From assembly GCF_001562275.1 (NCBI RefSeq), contig NZ_CP014304.1, forward strand, positions 4,650,001-4,714,000: DNA of 64,000 nt, in the 5' to 3' direction. A model generated the notes under the pieces. It did no database searches. It had not been told where the DNA came from and saw only the letters and a list, made by a program, of their open reading frames with translations. This DNA comes from Hymenobacter sp. PAMC 26628 (lineage in GTDB: Bacteria > Bacteroidota > Bacteroidia > Cytophagales > Hymenobacteraceae). The translations under genes were made by a program, and so were the position numbers. Shown here piece by piece: positions 63,241 to 64,000 of this stretch (the first letter of the stretch is position 1; each line of letters begins with the position of its first letter).

Positions 63241-64000
63241 ATGTCTACGCCACTTGCTGAGGTTCTGACGCACTTGCGCGTTGGCAACCAGAAATTTCTC
63301 GTTGATTTCTACCAGCAGCGCCGCGACGTGTTTGCCCGTTGGGCCCTGCGCCAGCACCAGTTGGGAGCCCCGGCGGCGTACGCGTTACTGCAAGGGGCCC
63401 TGCTTGATTTCTACGACCAAGTATCCGATGGCCGCCTCACGCGCTTGCCTCCCGACGTGCCGGCCCACGTGAACCAGTTGGCCGAGCAGCAACTGGCCGC
63501 TGCGGCCGCGCCCCTGCCCGCCGCCGAGGCCAGCCGCCGCCAGCAACGACTGGCGCACTTCCACCAACTCGGGACCGATTGCCAGCGGCTGCTGACGTAT
63601 TTTTACTTCCACGGCTACAACTTCGGGCGAATGAGCGGCAAGCTAGGCTTTGCCAACCCCGCCGTGGCCCGCCGCCAGAAAGGGGCCTGCCTGCGCCGCC
63701 TGGTAGACCTGACGAACCCACCCCACGGCTTCCGTACGCACCTCGACGCGCTGGAGCGCTTCGCCGACGGGGCCTTGGACGAATCGGCTCAGGAAGCGTT
63801 TGAGCAGCGCTTGGCCACCGATGCTGACTTGGCGACAGCCTACGCCGCCTACGAACAGTTTACGGCCGATTTGCGCTGGGCAGCTGGCCACGACACCCTG
63901 CGCTTGCGCTTGCACCTGCTCGACCGCCGCCTCGACCAACGCACCACCTCGCTGGCCCGGCTCCAGCGCATCAGCCGCGGCCACCGGCGGCGCAGCCTGC
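63241..64000 (+). CDS. Sigma-factor-like regulatory protein, 5' part (runs off the window)
   Basis: The frame is open from ATG at 63241 to the window edge (253 codons). The N-terminal 160 residues have the length and helical make-up of a sigma-70-type protein, with a region-4-like segment (CQRLLTYFYFHGYNFGRMSG, KLGFANPAVARRQKGACLRR), close to the YFxxxSxxEIAxxLGFxNxxVAxxQKxxCLxxL pattern of Bacteroidota sigma factors. After it comes an anti-sigma/zinc-finger-like helical part (DALERFADGALDESAQEAFE, QRLATDADLATAYAAYEQF). Such sigma-plus-tail proteins are plausible regulators, but promoter specificity is unknown. The AT-rich 165-bp gap to glyA holds both divergent promoters. Confidence 0.65.
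   Translation, partial: MSTPLAEVLTHLRVGNQKFLVDFYQQRRDVFARWALRQHQLGAPAAYALLQGALLDFYDQVSDGRLTRLPPDVPAHVNQLAEQQLAAAAAPLPAAEASRRQQRLAHFHQLGTDCQRLLTYFYFHGYNFGRMSGKLGFANPAVARRQKGACLRRLVDLTNPPHGFRTHLDALERFADGALDESAQEAFEQRLATDADLATAYAAYEQFTADLRWAAGHDTLRLRLHLLDRRLDQRTTSLARLQRISRGHRRRSL

Overview
The window comes from a GC-rich Bacteroidota bacterium, most probably Hymenobacter or a close relative in Cytophagales. This is inferred from a SusC/SusD pair, a hybrid two-component sensor, type IX secretion sorting tails, scarce Shine-Dalgarno signals and the protein families present. No rRNA, tRNA or CRISPR was seen.

Layout. (1) 1-3.9 kb is decaying DNA: two degraded type IX sorting-domain tails, a GH13 alpha-amylase broken by an IS630-type element inserted inside its first conserved catalytic motif and by later stops and frameshifts, and a broken DUF2490 gene. 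(2) 3.9-13 kb, minus strand, is a set of largely intact metabolic and stress genes: a DUF1275 membrane protein, an oxalate-decarboxylase-type bicupin, a sorbosone-dehydrogenase-like lipoprotein, a large Tat-exported catalase, two envelope proteins and a damaged TPP enzyme. (3) 13.1-15.5 kb is a nest of insertion sequences: an IS630-type fragment cut by an IS3-type element that is itself split by another IS630-type element. (4) 15.7-52.4 kb, all minus strand, is a large polysaccharide utilization locus. It holds a hybrid sensor with a sugar-binding-protein-like input domain, SusC/SusD, GH88, GH3, GH5-like and heparinase II/III enzymes, a jelly-roll lyase-like protein, DUF4861, a secreted beta-helix protein, an esterase, transporters, two PfkB sugar kinases, an ADP-ribosylglycohydrolase, a protein joining a barrel-like domain to a SUMF1 domain, and a DUF5107/TPR protein. 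It also holds dead remnants (GH30 tail, DUF4861/BASS chimera). (5) 52.8-58.1 kb, plus strand, holds a LacI regulator, KduD, KduI and a GH92 alpha-mannosidase, with the same 28-bp palindromic operator before lacI and before kduD. (6) 58.4-60.1 kb is a head-to-head pair of IS5-type elements forming a 1.7-kb palindrome. (7) 60.3-64 kb is conserved core genome: a small lipoprotein, TatC, GlyA and the start of a sigma-factor-like gene.

How it works together (inference). SusC/SusD import uronic-acid-containing oligosaccharides made by lyases and hydrolases at the surface. GH88 releases the unsaturated uronate, which KduI and KduD convert towards 2-keto-3-deoxygluconate. GH3, GH5, GH92 and the esterase trim side chains. 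The sugar porter, GRP-type permease and kinases take up and phosphorylate released sugars. A separate ribose-type module (ADP-ribosylglycohydrolase, permease, ribokinase) is embedded in the run. Regulation is probably split between the hybrid sensor (minus-strand run) and the LacI repressor (uronate branch and possibly the sugar porter).
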